A program made the position numbers and the translations under genes. Shown one piece after another: positions 12,701 to 24,603 of a stretch of 64,000 nt of DNA; the first letter of the stretch is position 1; each line of letters starts with the position of its first letter. The notes beneath the pieces were generated by a model, which worked only from the letters and a program-made list of their open reading frames with translations, made no database searches and was not told where the DNA came from. This stretch comes from Cyclina sinensis (lineage: Eukaryota; Mollusca; Bivalvia; Venerida; Veneridae): positions 23,259,908 to 23,323,907 of the forward strand of contig JAAONU010000019.1 of the NCBI GenBank assembly GCA_012932295.1, read 5' to 3'.

Positions 12701-15700
12701 GGCCTGAAGGGAATCTTATGCAGTTCAAAGCTCTCTGTATGCCCATAGCCATATTGAAAGTGATTTAAATAGTTTAGTTAATTGCTGGTATGAGTGAGGA
12801 TGCAAGTGTTCCATTTGAGAGTGAATTGATTTAATGTTATCATTCATTAAGAAGCTGTTAAAAGGAAGACTTCAAGAAATTTTGATAAAGGAGTGGGTAC
12901 TGTAATATTTTAATTTCTAGGTAGTCATTGTGTTTGACATGCATACCAGAATCCCACTGTAATTTAATCCATTTCAGTCTTGGTTAAAACGTAATCAGTT
13001 TAAATTAATTGCAAAAAGATGAAAAACTAACATTTCAGCTGTAGCATATTTCAGCATTATCACACAAAACTGACAGAATGCTGTCTCTTTATGATTTGCT
13101 TTGGAAATAAAAAAAAGAAAATAAACCGAAGCTGTTGTTAATAGAAACATTGACAGTAAATTAGGAGCTAAACATGTTAAAGTTTCATGAAATCCCTAAT
13201 TTCTTTAAATTTCAGTTTATATATTACTTTATTTGTTAAAAACTTTGGGGGAGTGAACTAGAGAATAATGATTCTTGTTATTTCAAGTTTAAAGAACACC
13301 GTGAATAGTTTTATTTTTCCAGACCTCACAAAAGCTGCTCTTTATATTCATAGTTAGATGTCAGCCAGCAAAAACACAGTACACTGAAGACATTTTTGAA
13401 GTTCAGCTATAGTGTTAGGTAAATAGAAACATTTATTTTAGCAATGAAAGGCAACAACTAGCAATATAAAATATGTAACTGTGAATTTTGAAATTTCAGA
13501 ATGATGAAAACTTTGACTTCAACTTAGATCAGATACTTGACAAGTTTGATATACAGGCTGAACTTAGACAAGAAGGTTTGTACATGTTTAAATATATTCA
13601 AGGGCAAGGTTTGATAAACATTAGGAAAAAAAGGATAAAAAAAACATTAGAAATTTATCAAAAGTATCAGTTTTGCAATGTCTTTCACTATTTAGCCAGT
13701 ATCTTTTTTAGCTCACCTGAGCGTATGCGTATGCTAGCGTATGCTAGTCCATTTTCAACCAAACTCAATAGAAATGTTACTTATATTGCCCTTTCCTAGA
13801 ATTGCTCAACTGTTTTGCTGTGTTGCACATAAGGGCTGCAAAAAAGTTAGAATAGAATAAAAAACGAACATGTTTCTAACCTGTTTTTCTCTCTTCAAGA
13901 AATGCGAATGTTGGAGGAATATTCAAATTATGAACAAAGTTTATTGCTGGAGGAAAAGTCCTTGTGCTGTGCTATTGATAAACTCTCAGCTGAAGAAGTC
14001 ATCTGTCCCATGTGTAAAAAGTAAGTGAATTATTTGTCTCTGTTAATTTAAATGTGACTGTTTTTGTCTGACTTTCATGGGAAATGTTGGAAAAACTACG
14101 TCAGTTGTATATTATGGTAATGGCTTTCTATTTTACTTAATGTCCAGAGGATTGGGAAATAAAGCAGTTGGCAAAGTTTTGATTTTTTGCCAATAACTGA
14201 CAATGATCAATTTGTTGGCATTGTTTGAACTTGGAACGTATGACCAAATACTTTTCCATTAAAACCCAAAATATATACTTTAGTATTAGAGTTACCTGCT
14301 TCACTGAAATAATTAGTTTTAAAGTTATAATAGTCCAAGCAATCTGATGAAGTACACGATTTCCCTATGGTTAATGTGGCGATTTTTAGGATATGATTTT
14401 AATCAGATTTGTTGTCCAAGTGACCCCTGGAAATTAGAACAAATTGAATTTGCATAAATGTGTATTCTCAGAAAATACAAACATAAACAGTCTTTTTACT
14501 TAAATATTTATGCGGTGAAACAGCTTTTCAGCCTGAATATTGTTTAAAAAATGTTCACTTATGAATAAAATTAAGAAACACTGTAACAGTAAGATTCCAT
14601 ATATTTTTTTGATGTATATTTTTTAAGTGAAATAAGCCTATGTTATCTAATTGATATAATTTCCTAACATTGACTGTGTTTGCAGCATTTATCTTGAAAG
14701 GCATCTTGGTCATTTTGCCCACTAATATAACATTTAAATTCACTGCTACAAAAGGCCAGCAATCGTTGAGACCAGGCTCAGCATAAGTCCATGTTATTAC
14801 AACTTTTCTTAGCAGCAAGGCAGACTTGTCTTAACAATGTTGCTGGATAACGGTTAAATGGTTTTGGCTGTTGTATCTTTTTTCGTGTATCTACCAATAA
14901 TAGCTTTGATAAATATACATAGTTAAAATGAAACACATTGTAATCAACAACAGACCTGAACGTTTTTATATAAAAGCAGTTTTAGTCTTATTTCGTCTTT
15001 TCTGCTAGCATAAAGTACTTAACAAAAGGGTGATTGTTTTTATTGCACCTGATAATTTTTTTGTATTGCCATTTGCTCAGTAGTGTTTTAGCGCTACTTG
15101 ATGATAATGATGTGATCATGTACATGTAAATCAGAAAACATGTATTGTATGTCTTTATTGTAGGAACACTCTTCTAACCAATAAATCTGTGATATTTTGT
15201 CGCTGTGGTCTACGTATCAATACAGAGGTATGAGATTTGTTTTGTTGCTTTTTGTTAATGTGTAGATGATCTAATTGGTATCTGACATTTATGGTTGATG
15301 ATTACACTAGACTGTTTTTGTAAAACATGTCCCCAGTGTAATGATTACCGAGATATTGTAGCAATGGAAGACTGTATAATGAGTATAAGGTTATGAGTTT
15401 TGACATGCTAAATTTTCTCTCTTTTTGTTCTTCCCCTGGGAAGGTATGTTTAGTGGTTTTATGTACATGTCGGAGATGCAATATTTGAATGTATATCAGA
15501 TTTTTTTGTAAGATGCCAGGTGAGTTGTGAGCGAAGTTAAAAATATATGGATATTGATTGTTTTGTGGAACAAACAGAAATAAATACAGAAAACATCAGT
15601 TGCTGACAAGACTTAATCTTCACAATGATTAACTTTACCATTCAATGGTCCTATAATTTCATTTTCTAATAGTAAACCGCTCTATTTTTGAAAGCACCTA

Positions 15701-17114
15701 AAACATGTCAGTGAGTTTGAGATTTTTCATAGGATTACCTCTTATTAAATGAAAAATCTTTTAAGCCTGACGTGACATTTAATAACCAAGAGCTAGTTAT
15801 TCTCAAAGTTACATAAGGCGAATAGGGTAATTAACATCTCCGACAGTCTCAGGCCTTTATCCACAATTGCAGCAATGTATGGTTCATGTATATTTTATCA
15901 ACCTACAGTCTTAGCATGGTCTGCATTGTTTGCTTATATTCACTTAGAAAGTTTTTAATTCATATCAAATAAATAATTAATGGCATTGTCCCAGTTGAAT
16001 GATAAAGTCCATTTTAGAAATTAAGCAGGATACATGTTTTAGATTACTTACCCTTTGTTAGGAAATGAATTACCTTCTGATAGTTCGAGTCTCGTTTGCT
16101 ATTCCAGCAAGACAGTCTAACTCTGAGTAACGTGAAGCAGATGTTGAATACTGGCTTGGAACAGCATGGAGAACAGTGTGATTGTGAACCTGTGTACTCA
16201 GTTGTGTCTGAAACAGGAATCACCAATCTGCTAATGACTTGTCCTGTAAGTGTCATGTGACTGAGTAGGGCATTGAGCAGTTGTCCGAAAATATAGAATA
16301 ATTACTAGTAATCTGCTCACTATATTGACTTCAGTTGATAACTTTTTGTCTAGTGAGGATAATCTAGGACAAAAGTTGATATGTTCACCATCTTGATAAC
16401 TTGCTATCTTGTAAGGTACATTTGAGACAGGTTCCTTGTGAATGTCCGTATTTAAATTGCCAGTAAAATATTGCAATTGGCCAATGAAAATGTCTGTCCA
16501 CAGGTAGTTATATTCATAGGTAATTATTATGAAGACCCAGTCATTTAATTCAGGCGATCAGAATTTTGATCACGAAATTTCATTTAAATTTACTAATTAG
16601 TAGATTAAATTTACATTTACACATGATGAGAATTTTTGTACATGCATTAGATAAAGAATTGGCAGGCACTTGAGTAAAAAGAAATCCAGTTTTATTATCA
16701 TAAATTTTTGTGACAATTCTTTTGATCAAATGCTTTTGTTTGATCAGCCCAGGTATATTATTTATTGGATATTTAGACAGATGTAATCCGAAATGTCAGT
16801 GATCAGACAATCACAGGAAATACAAACTCAGCATCTGTTTAGCAATTATGAGGTTCTGTTCAATATAGTGCAGCTTTGAATGATGCAATAAAATATATTG
16901 AACACATTATGTAAACAGTGTAAACTCTGGCTTCATTGATAGAGAAACATATAGAGTCAACTGTTATAAAACTATAAACACTTGATCAAAGCAGGCACAT
17001 TTGTATCTATTTGTTATATGTTTATACATGTGCATGTTTCAGGACTGTGATTGGATTATATGTTTATACATGTGCGTGTTTCAGGACTGTGATTGGATGT
17101 CTGTTGTGATATAG
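9712..17114 (+). CDS. RPAIN: RPA-interacting protein (RPAIN), split gene
   Basis: In vertebrates RPAIN acts as an import adaptor that carries replication protein A into the nucleus. Exons read by eye: 9712-9789 (MSGKVQK..., with PPWKDTYRK), 11058-about 11117 (RCLERLRESREKLT), 13500-13575 (DQILDKFDIQAELRQE), 13900-14020 (MRMLEEYSNYEQSL... VICPMCK), 15164-15227 (FCRCGLRI), 16108-16245 (QCDCEP... LMTCP), 17085-17114 (DCDWMSVVI, stop). Most boundaries have good GT/AG consensus and matching phase; the 11058 exon is followed by only weak donor candidates. The basic N-terminus, acidic middle and C-terminal cysteine zinc finger (CPMC, CRC, CPDC) follow the family order. As joined it gives about 188 residues against 219 in human. 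The conserved acidic segment that should follow RESREKLT was not found, so exon 2 may be truncated or one exon is missed. The last exon's acceptor is duplicated (see 17014-17097). Confidence 0.85.
15845..16022 (+). repeat. Dispersed SINE-like repeat, copy 3, in an RPAIN intron
   Basis: Resembles the copies at 8225-8385 and 58497-58706: 'agcatggtctgcattgttt', 'aaataattaatgg' and 'aaagtccattttaga' appear in the same order. It is more diverged and sits in the intron just upstream of the 16108-16245 exon. Confidence 0.55.
17014..17097 (+). repeat. 42-bp tandem duplication across the last RPAIN splice acceptor
   Basis: Two units, 17014-17055 and 17056-17097, differ at a single base (gcatg against gcgtg). 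Each contains the pyrimidine tract, an AG acceptor and the first codons of the final exon (gactgtgattgg). Acceptors therefore end at 17042 and 17084, exactly 42 bases or 14 codons apart. Using the upstream site would insert 14 residues without changing frame; no stop occurs in the added segment. Confidence 0.9.
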
Positions 17115-17579
17115 ATTGAAGCCACACCTACCTGACTGCATGCCCTGTTGTGTTCATTAATATTCATTTACCACTGATGTGGAAGAAAATTTCTGACAGG
17201 ACAAGAAAACTTTCCTCAGCTTCAGACTTGACTTCATTAATTCATGAGACAATTGATGGACTATTGAAAGCAGAGAAAACATTGATAAATGTGAATACCA
17301 CAAAATAGTTTGTTAAAATATTTCAACAGTTGTATAAATTCAACAAGTTCTGATAATCTTTCTATGAAGTGTAAGAAATGAAAAAAAGAATGTAAAACTT
17401 TCTTCAAATCTTTGTCCTGAAATTTGGTCCTTTATGTCACATCTGACTGAAAATGGTTTTAATTCATACTCTGAATCAATATTACATGAAAGATGCAAAT
17501 GTAGATAGTATTGTAAATAGGATGTAACATTGATGAAAATTCTGTGATGTTATTATTATGTAAATATTGTGTTAACTAA

Positions 17580-17585
17580 AATAAA
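17580..17585 (+). terminator. Candidate poly(A) signal of the RPAIN-like gene
   Basis: AATAAA about 465 bases after the stop codon at 17112-17114. A further AATAAA lies near 18517. The choice between them cannot be made from sequence. Confidence 0.4.
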
Positions 17586-17589
17586 AAAA

Positions 17590-20515
17590 CACATGTATAT
17601 CTTTGTTGAACATATGCTGTCTTGTATTGTTACTGAAACCTAGTTTTATATTATAATGCTATTGAATATACACTTCACAATTTAGCACCTCAGAAGCCTG
17701 GTTTTATCTTCTGGTGTTTTATTCCCAGTATTAACAAAAGTTTGGTGGTAAAATGTACATTTTACTGTAGAAGCCACTGGGATGGAAACCTAGAACAAAG
17801 ATCTAGTGTCTGAACAAAATCTGTGTTATTACAATTTTTCTTGCAGAGAGCATCTTTGCAACTGTTAGAAAAAGTCTACTGGAGAACTGCCTCATTTGAA
17901 GGCTTTTTAAAAAGCATCTTTTTCCATAGCTTGCCTTAGAAACTAAACAATGATTCTTGTAAATAATTTGATTTTCTGTCATTTCTTCAGGCTAATGAAT
18001 TGTGCAATGTTAGAAGTTTTTGCAGGATCAGTTATCAAAACAAAATATTGGGTGTTTATTTTAAGTGACTTAAATATGATATAAAAGACAATATATGATT
18101 ATTTTAAGTGAATTAAAACACTGGACAGTTTAAAAAAAATGAATTTGTCACTGTACACATGGGCCTTACATGAACTTGATATGTATAATACAGGTTATTA
18201 CAGACCACATCTATATATGTTCAGAAGATACCTTTCACTGTTAAATTGTATTTAAGTAATTGGGTCATACTAAGTCTTAAAGTTTCATCACAAAATTCTG
18301 TAAGAATTTCTAAAAGGTTATATAATTTTATATTGACCAAATTAAGGAGACACATTGTAAAGGTGTCTTCCAGAAATAGAGTTTTTTGTTTATGGGTAGT
18401 TTCTTATTATAAATGTCATGGTAAAAATATCTGTAGGAAGGTCTCTGCATGGGGTTATACGGCTTCCTAATATTATAAAAAGGTATTTCTAAATGAGTAG
18501 TAAAGACTATACCAAGAAATAAATTGTATAATGTTTATTTTTGTAAAGTTAAAGAGTCTGATGTGTAATATTTAAAGTAGTTTAAGATAACAGTCATGTG
18601 TAACACAAAATTCATGATTGTGAAGTGTAAAAGTATGACAAACTATTCACTTAAGTTGCTAGTCTAGAGAACATCATTTTATTTTAGCTGATCTTGGGCA
18701 TAGTCAATAAAAATTTACTAATCAACAACAGATGCGAAACTTTCCTTTTCACTTTTAACCCAATAAATATTTACTGACAGACCAAGATGAAATATAATGA
18801 GCAAAATGATTTCCAGTTCTGCATGTATGTTTACTATCTTGTAAAAATTGGGGAAAAACAGTTCTGTAAAATGAGAAGAATTGTTTCAATGTACTGTAGT
18901 ACAGTGATTACAAACTTTGGTAACACTGCATTTTGTACTGTTGACATGGCATGTTAAGTGTGCAAACACAATTAAATTTTCCTTTAGACAGCCCTATAGA
19001 CACTCCTTTCCTTAATTAAAGTTCACAGAATTGATTAACTGCAGAATTACATCAATTTCCATAAAAGAGCAACTGCCACGGAAACCTTCCTTAGAATATA
19101 GATTTAATTTTGTGATAAAATGTTACATTTCATTTGTAATTATACTGCAAAAATTAAGATTATTTATCTTGTATAATTATTGTTAACTTTCTAGTTTCAA
19201 ATCAATTATTTTGAATCTCATTTTATCTGTTTTAAACTACTCTTGTGTGGAAAACATTCTATTTCTTAAGATCTTTCTCTCTCTTTATATTGGTAGGTTT
19301 TGTGGGGAAGGGGGGTGGGGGTGGTTAAAATAAACTTTTAAAGGGGGTTGGTCCATTTTGAAAGTAAACTCCTGAGGAGGGATGTATGTTTTACTCAAGT
19401 GACCCTTAAAATGTTGCACTTAACACACAAAAAATTGGTGTCCAGAGGGCAAAGTGTGTCATGTTTTTTGAAATAGATACAAGAACGTTTTCTCTTAAGA
19501 TTTTTGTTATCATGCTTATTTTTTCTGCAATTTTTAATTGGATTGACTTGGAACTTCAAAAAGATGTTAAGGGACATTAGATCTCCAAGAAAGATAACTC
19601 TTGACAGAAAATTAGAATTTTGGTTATGTTTTGCATCCCAAGAAAAATTGATTACAGTTTTGAATGTTAGTGTTTATGGTGCATAATTTTTTATAAGCAG
19701 TAATGATTATTGTTTACAATACTTTACTAAGGTCGTCAGTGGCATTAAACAAGCAAGATAGATAACTCTTGACCAAATTAAATGCAAATTTTGACCCTTT
19801 TTTGACTTGGACAATTTTATTTAAAATTGTGGACAAATTTCTAGATTTGTCTGATGTTGTCTTTCATATAAAGATCTTACATAATGCCACATAGTGTTTT
19901 TAGTACCTCTGTTTCATTATATCAAGTGGTTCATTTAGTATTCTGTTACATTATGCCTCCTGATTTATTTACTACACTTTTTTCATTATCAGCTTTACTA
20001 GGCACAGAATAACATCTCTCAAACCTTAACAGAAATGAGAACGGTTTGCAAATCATTCAAATATCCCTGGTCTGATTCAGGTTGTTTTTTAAACAAAAAA
20101 ACAAAACAGTTCCTTGCCATGGTTTCATTGTCATTTAATTCAGACATGTTATGCCCAAAAACCCCTCCCCAGAAAGGTAAACGATACTAACAAACGTGCA
20201 ACATTTAATTTTCATGCCAAAAAAAAGGAACATTACAAATATCTTAGTTTAAACATATTTGACTGCATGTTATTTGCATACATATTTTTTTTGTTACAAA
20301 GAAAATACACCTTTAGCAAAAGGGTTTGTCCAAAAGTTCTAATAACATTACAAGACACCCCTTTCTTCTAATATATATATATGATATGACACTTAATATG
20401 TATCCGGGAAAAATCGTAAATATTCAGAAGGAGGCTGCTTATATATTGCTTTCAAAAGGATCATAGGCAAACTTTATTTTTTACACAACAGGGTCACATT
20501 GAACCTATTTATTCC
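17590..20515. other. Intergenic, no gene seen
   Basis: AT-rich, with a short G-rich tract (around 19303-19322, 'ggggaaggggggtgggggtgg') and an (AT)n run near 20371. Open frames here are short, overlap on both strands and show no known motif. Confidence 0.4.
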
Positions 20516-21234
20516 TCACGCATTCAACATAAAAATTCTTCGTTTGTCTATAGATTTAAATGTCACAAGCGACGACCCAGAACCACGTAACATTAGGATG
20601 GGCGAGAAATCGACTGGTCTCAAGAGTTTACCACGACATCCCTGTCCAGTCAAGTAAACCTTTGACCACATATTACGGTGAGCGCGAAATATAAGATATT
20701 CCACTTCAAACCATGAAGTTAGAGCTACCGAAACGATCTCTCTGCAGGAAGCACATGTCAGAGCTCCATTCTTTCCTTCGGCGGTAACAGCGTATTCCAT
20801 CATCACTATGATTCAATCCGAGGTACTATACAGTTCTACACTCCAGTCTAGTTGTTTCTAACATACATACAGAAGTATCCGGTCCTAACGCTGACGACGT
20901 TGAGCCATCAAATGCTGTCAGACATACGGACGTCTAGGTCTTGTACCATGTTCGGACAGCCTCTTTCTCAGAGATCGTGCACTGATTCTATTGTTTGTAG
21001 GTCAAAGTGTTACGGCGACTGTTGTCGTGACTGACAAGAATCGGTAACGTAAATGTAACATCCTGAGATAACGGTCTTGTGCGGTCTTGGTCTCGTTACG
21101 CGCGGCCTGCCAGATCTACAGTGACCATCAACGGTGCCAAATGCTTGGTATCGAGCAACCTGACGTGTTATTGACACATGCGAAACACCAAAAACGTTCA
21201 GCGACGTCCAGGTTTTGCTTACTGGTTTTCCCAA
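20516..21234 (-). pseudogene. Decayed Tc1-like transposase
   Basis: Reading from 21234 downwards: a helix-turn-helix segment FGVSHVSITRQVARYQAFGT, then SGRPRVTRP, which is the DNA-binding region of Tc1/mariner transposases. After a frameshift, 'RFLSVTTT' and 'HGTRPRRPYV' follow near 21000-20915, again typical Tc1 order. Further on, fragments around 20770-20640 resemble the 'GER...DRFG...MVW' and 'LTGQ-R...LRPV' blocks in changing frames. Several stops and frameshifts disrupt it, so it is inactive. Matching terminal inverted repeats were not located. The open frames at 20516-20806 and 21010-21234 are pieces of this relic and not separate genes. Confidence 0.75.
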
Positions 21235-21618
21235 GTCGCTTATCTTTAGACCAACACGGCATAGCTATTCCGTATAGAAACCAAAAACTAATGTGTTTTC
21301 CTTTCACTCTATAAAAGTCTTTCTATAAATGATAATAGACCTTACCTTTACATATACGATACCATGAAATGTAAAGCCAAACTGCACGTGAAAACGAAAA
21401 GAGTAGGTCGTTTTATATGCTTCAGAGAATTCATTCGGTAATTTAGATTTACTGGTATGAACGATAGTCCGTTCATGTCATATCACTTTTATTTGTGTAT
21501 TCATTCTCTTCTTACGGAATTACTTAACAATTAGTATCGTTTTTTTTTTCTTTTTGCATGAGGATATATTAAGAACTGCCATTAGCTAGACTCGCTTCAT
21601 TCAGAATTCTTTTCTGAA

Positions 21619-21847
21619 TGCATGCTGAAAAAACTTTCACCCGTTTTCAGGCCTAAACTAGAATTTTACATTATAAAAAGTCTTTATGTAAATGCAAAGT
21701 ACACCAGCCAATCTTCGGTGCACAACATGATTTTTTGAAACTCTACAGATTTCTTATTGAAAAAGACCATTTTACCTTTTCAAGCGAGGGATTGACAAAA
21801 AAAGGTCCGCGAGAGAGCATAAAACAGGTGCGCGATGACGTAGTACC
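21619..21847 (+). repeat. Left arm of a long inverted repeat (pair with 24371-24603)
   Basis: Most of this ~230-base arm is the reverse complement of 24371-24603. Landmarks are 'accagccaatcttcggtgca', 'tcttattgaaaaagaccatt' and 'aaaacaggtgcgcgatgacg'. The arms enclose about 2.5 kb without a recognisable gene. Confidence 0.8.
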
Positions 21848-24370
21848 ATTGTCAATGCTTCAAAAAGGTATTCTATATCCTTAGTTAAGCAGTGGAAAAC
21901 AAAAGAAATAAACATATTACAACTACTTTATTGGAAACATTTTTGTTGTTGTATTTTACATGAATGAAACAAAAAGAAAACTAAAAGACTCTGTTTCACA
22001 TACAAAGACAGAATATACTAAATAACGTGTGTTATTACTATGCTCTTAACGAACAATCACATTATTCAAACTACTAAATACTAAATCTCAAACCTAAAAA
22101 ATATCAGGAAACACCGACGGTTTCATTAACTTGTTACAAAAACTAAATGCAAATTAGCTATGGTCACGTGGGTAGTCACGGGACCCTAGGTAGTTTGTTA
22201 TTTATTATAAACATAAACATGTCAAATGTCTTTCATAGATTAGATGCTCATCAGAACAATATACAGAGTAAGGATACTCCTTTGATATAATATTTAACAA
22301 GTGCACCTTTATATGAAAGGGCTACTAAATAGTTCAAAAAACCCATGTGAAAAGGATACTTGCTCAGTTTGATCTGAAAATTCCAATAATTTGCATAAAT
22401 AACCAAATCTCACTTGTTTGTTACGGATCATAATAGCATAGTTGTTCCGAGTAAAATCGACATTTACAAGTGAGTAATTTACAAGAAAAATGCCAGTAAC
22501 AAAGATCGGAGAAAGTCTAGCAATTGGCGACAAGTTAATAAGTCATGATTTGTGCAGGTGCCATTAAAGACAGACAGACAGGGACATACTACGAAACCCA
22601 TTATCCATATATTTTAGTTAAAGATACAAAACACATCAATTTTGTCTGTTTTTTTGCGACAGACTGGCTTTAAGGATAAAATGAGAATACTCCTACAGAT
22701 GAATTATTTTTGATAGATTTCGTCTTACTGGCTATGCCTGGTTTCTGTTTTTGATAATAACATTTGACATATAATGTAAAAGACGTCATTTTATTCTCAG
22801 ATCTCAGATTTAACAATTACAAAATATATCTTTGGAACGTAAAAGCCCCTCTTGATGTCTTGATTTGTTTGATAAATTACGATTAAAATATTTTTGATAT
22901 CTAATCTAGTGTTTGAACTGTCTGCCATTTGACACATTCCTTAGATGCCACCCCCACTTCACCAGTTGTTTGCCAGTCTCTTTTCAGGTGAGCGACCCAG
23001 CGATTATCTGGTCCTGTTGATTACATTTAAATAGTCTAACTGTGAGTTAATTAATTCAAATTAAAAAGAAGTATTTTTTAAATTAAAACTTAGGGTACTT
23101 TGAACACATGGGTGTTGAATTTAGTTTCCATGACACTGATTTTTTTATATTTCTTTTTTTTGCTTTTGACGTTTTGGTTGATGTTATTTTTTTGTGGAAA
23201 GGAAGAATATTTTGAGTATCATGCTGTTTCATCCAGTTTTTAGAATGACCAATAAAGCCTCAATGTTTTCAAATATCTACTGACGTGTCACAAAGTGAGA
23301 CCAAAGTTTCCTCACTGGATATAGAAAATGCCATTTTACGTAAAATGGTCACATTGCATTTATTGATCCGAACATTGTGAAGTCTTTTACTAGACATTAA
23401 TGTTATTGAGAAAATGAGCAACCCAAATAATGTCATACTGATTAATAGCTCCGAGAATGTTGCCGCAAATTGTTTTGACATTTCGGACGTAATTTAGCGC
23501 TTTTAAGTGTCCTACTTGTTGCGTGCCACAAGGCTTTGTTTGATATGTTATCCTTGTGACTTTATTCATTGTAATGCATGTGACAAATTTGGTTTGATTG
23601 TTTAGTGTAGGTCCAATAGATTCCTTGAAATTCTCGGACAAAGCTATATAAGATATACATACTTGCACTCCTTTTTTGTCCTAAGGAAATGGGAGGGGAA
23701 AAAAGAAAGACGAAGAGACGAAGACACTTGTCTGGTAACTAATCATTCAATATCACGAAGTTCTAAATATTTACTTGTAATTAGTATAGTAATATGTTTT
23801 TCTATAAGTTTACACAAAACAACGGAATTACGATACAGTTAAAAAGGAGTTAGGCTAGACTATTCGTATACACAAATCCTGAAAAGAAAACAAGAATCCC
23901 CAGTTGCAAAAGGGGACACTCGGGAAATTAGATAAAACGATTTTGTTCATGGAAAGCGTCGGCTGACAGAATAATGCTTTTATGATTTGTCCTTGAGTAC
24001 TTTTACTGCTGGAATATTTTGACGGAAAAGAGAGATATTAAATGCTTTCATCCATCACGCATCTACTCGATAAGTATTGTTTTATTTAAAGCATTTGCAT
24101 TTTGTTGGATAAATTCCTTTGGGAGCGCCAATAATAACTAAAGGATATGGGATATTGCAAACGTTTGGATCAAAATGCAGCGGCTCTGTTAGAGCACATT
24201 GTAGAACGATTATCGTTTTTTTCTGATCACTGTATCAATCCTTAGGCTAAAATTAATTTAAAATGAAAATAAAGCGTCTACAACTTTGTTTCATGAAGGT
24301 AACTGAAATAGATTTTATCATATCCTCCTCAAAGCACAGTGAAACAAAACATACCTGTCATTTGCAATAG
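21848..24370. other. Spacer between long inverted-repeat arms
   Basis: No supported coding region. It contains 'ctcttttcaggtgagcgac' near 22979, reminiscent of a common bivalve repeat edge, and a perfect 18-bp palindrome (ccattttacgtaaaatgg) at 23331-23348. Short frames near 22.4 and 23.4 kb have no motif. Confidence 0.4.
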
Positions 24371-24603
24371 TAGGATACTACGTCATCGCGCACCTGTTTT
24401 ATGCTCTCTTGCGGATCAACAATTCGTCGATTGAAAGGTAAAATGGTCTTTTTCAATAAGAAATCTGCATGTAGAGTTACAAAAAATCATGTTGTGCACC
24501 GAAGATTGGCTGGTGTGTTTTGTATTTACGTAAAGAATTTTTATAATGTAAAATTCTACTTTAGTCTTGAAAACGGGTGAACATTTTTTTCTAAATGCAT
24601 GCC
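24371..24603 (-). repeat. Right arm of a long inverted repeat (pair with 21619-21847)
   Basis: Reverse complement of the left arm with scattered differences and small indels. The outer ends of both arms carry GCATGC followed by an A-rich stretch and 'tcacccgttttc'. No obvious matching target-site duplication could be assigned at the outer ends. Confidence 0.8.

Noticed and set aside
13706..13750. 'agctcacctgagcgtatgcg' stretch considered as a regulatory site
   Set aside because: It resembles the edge of a common bivalve dispersed repeat lying in an RPAIN intron.
20516..20806. 96-codon minus-strand frame considered as a separate gene
   Set aside because: Fragments of it match the central part of a Tc1-type transposase continuous with the 21010-21234 segment, so it is part of the same relic.
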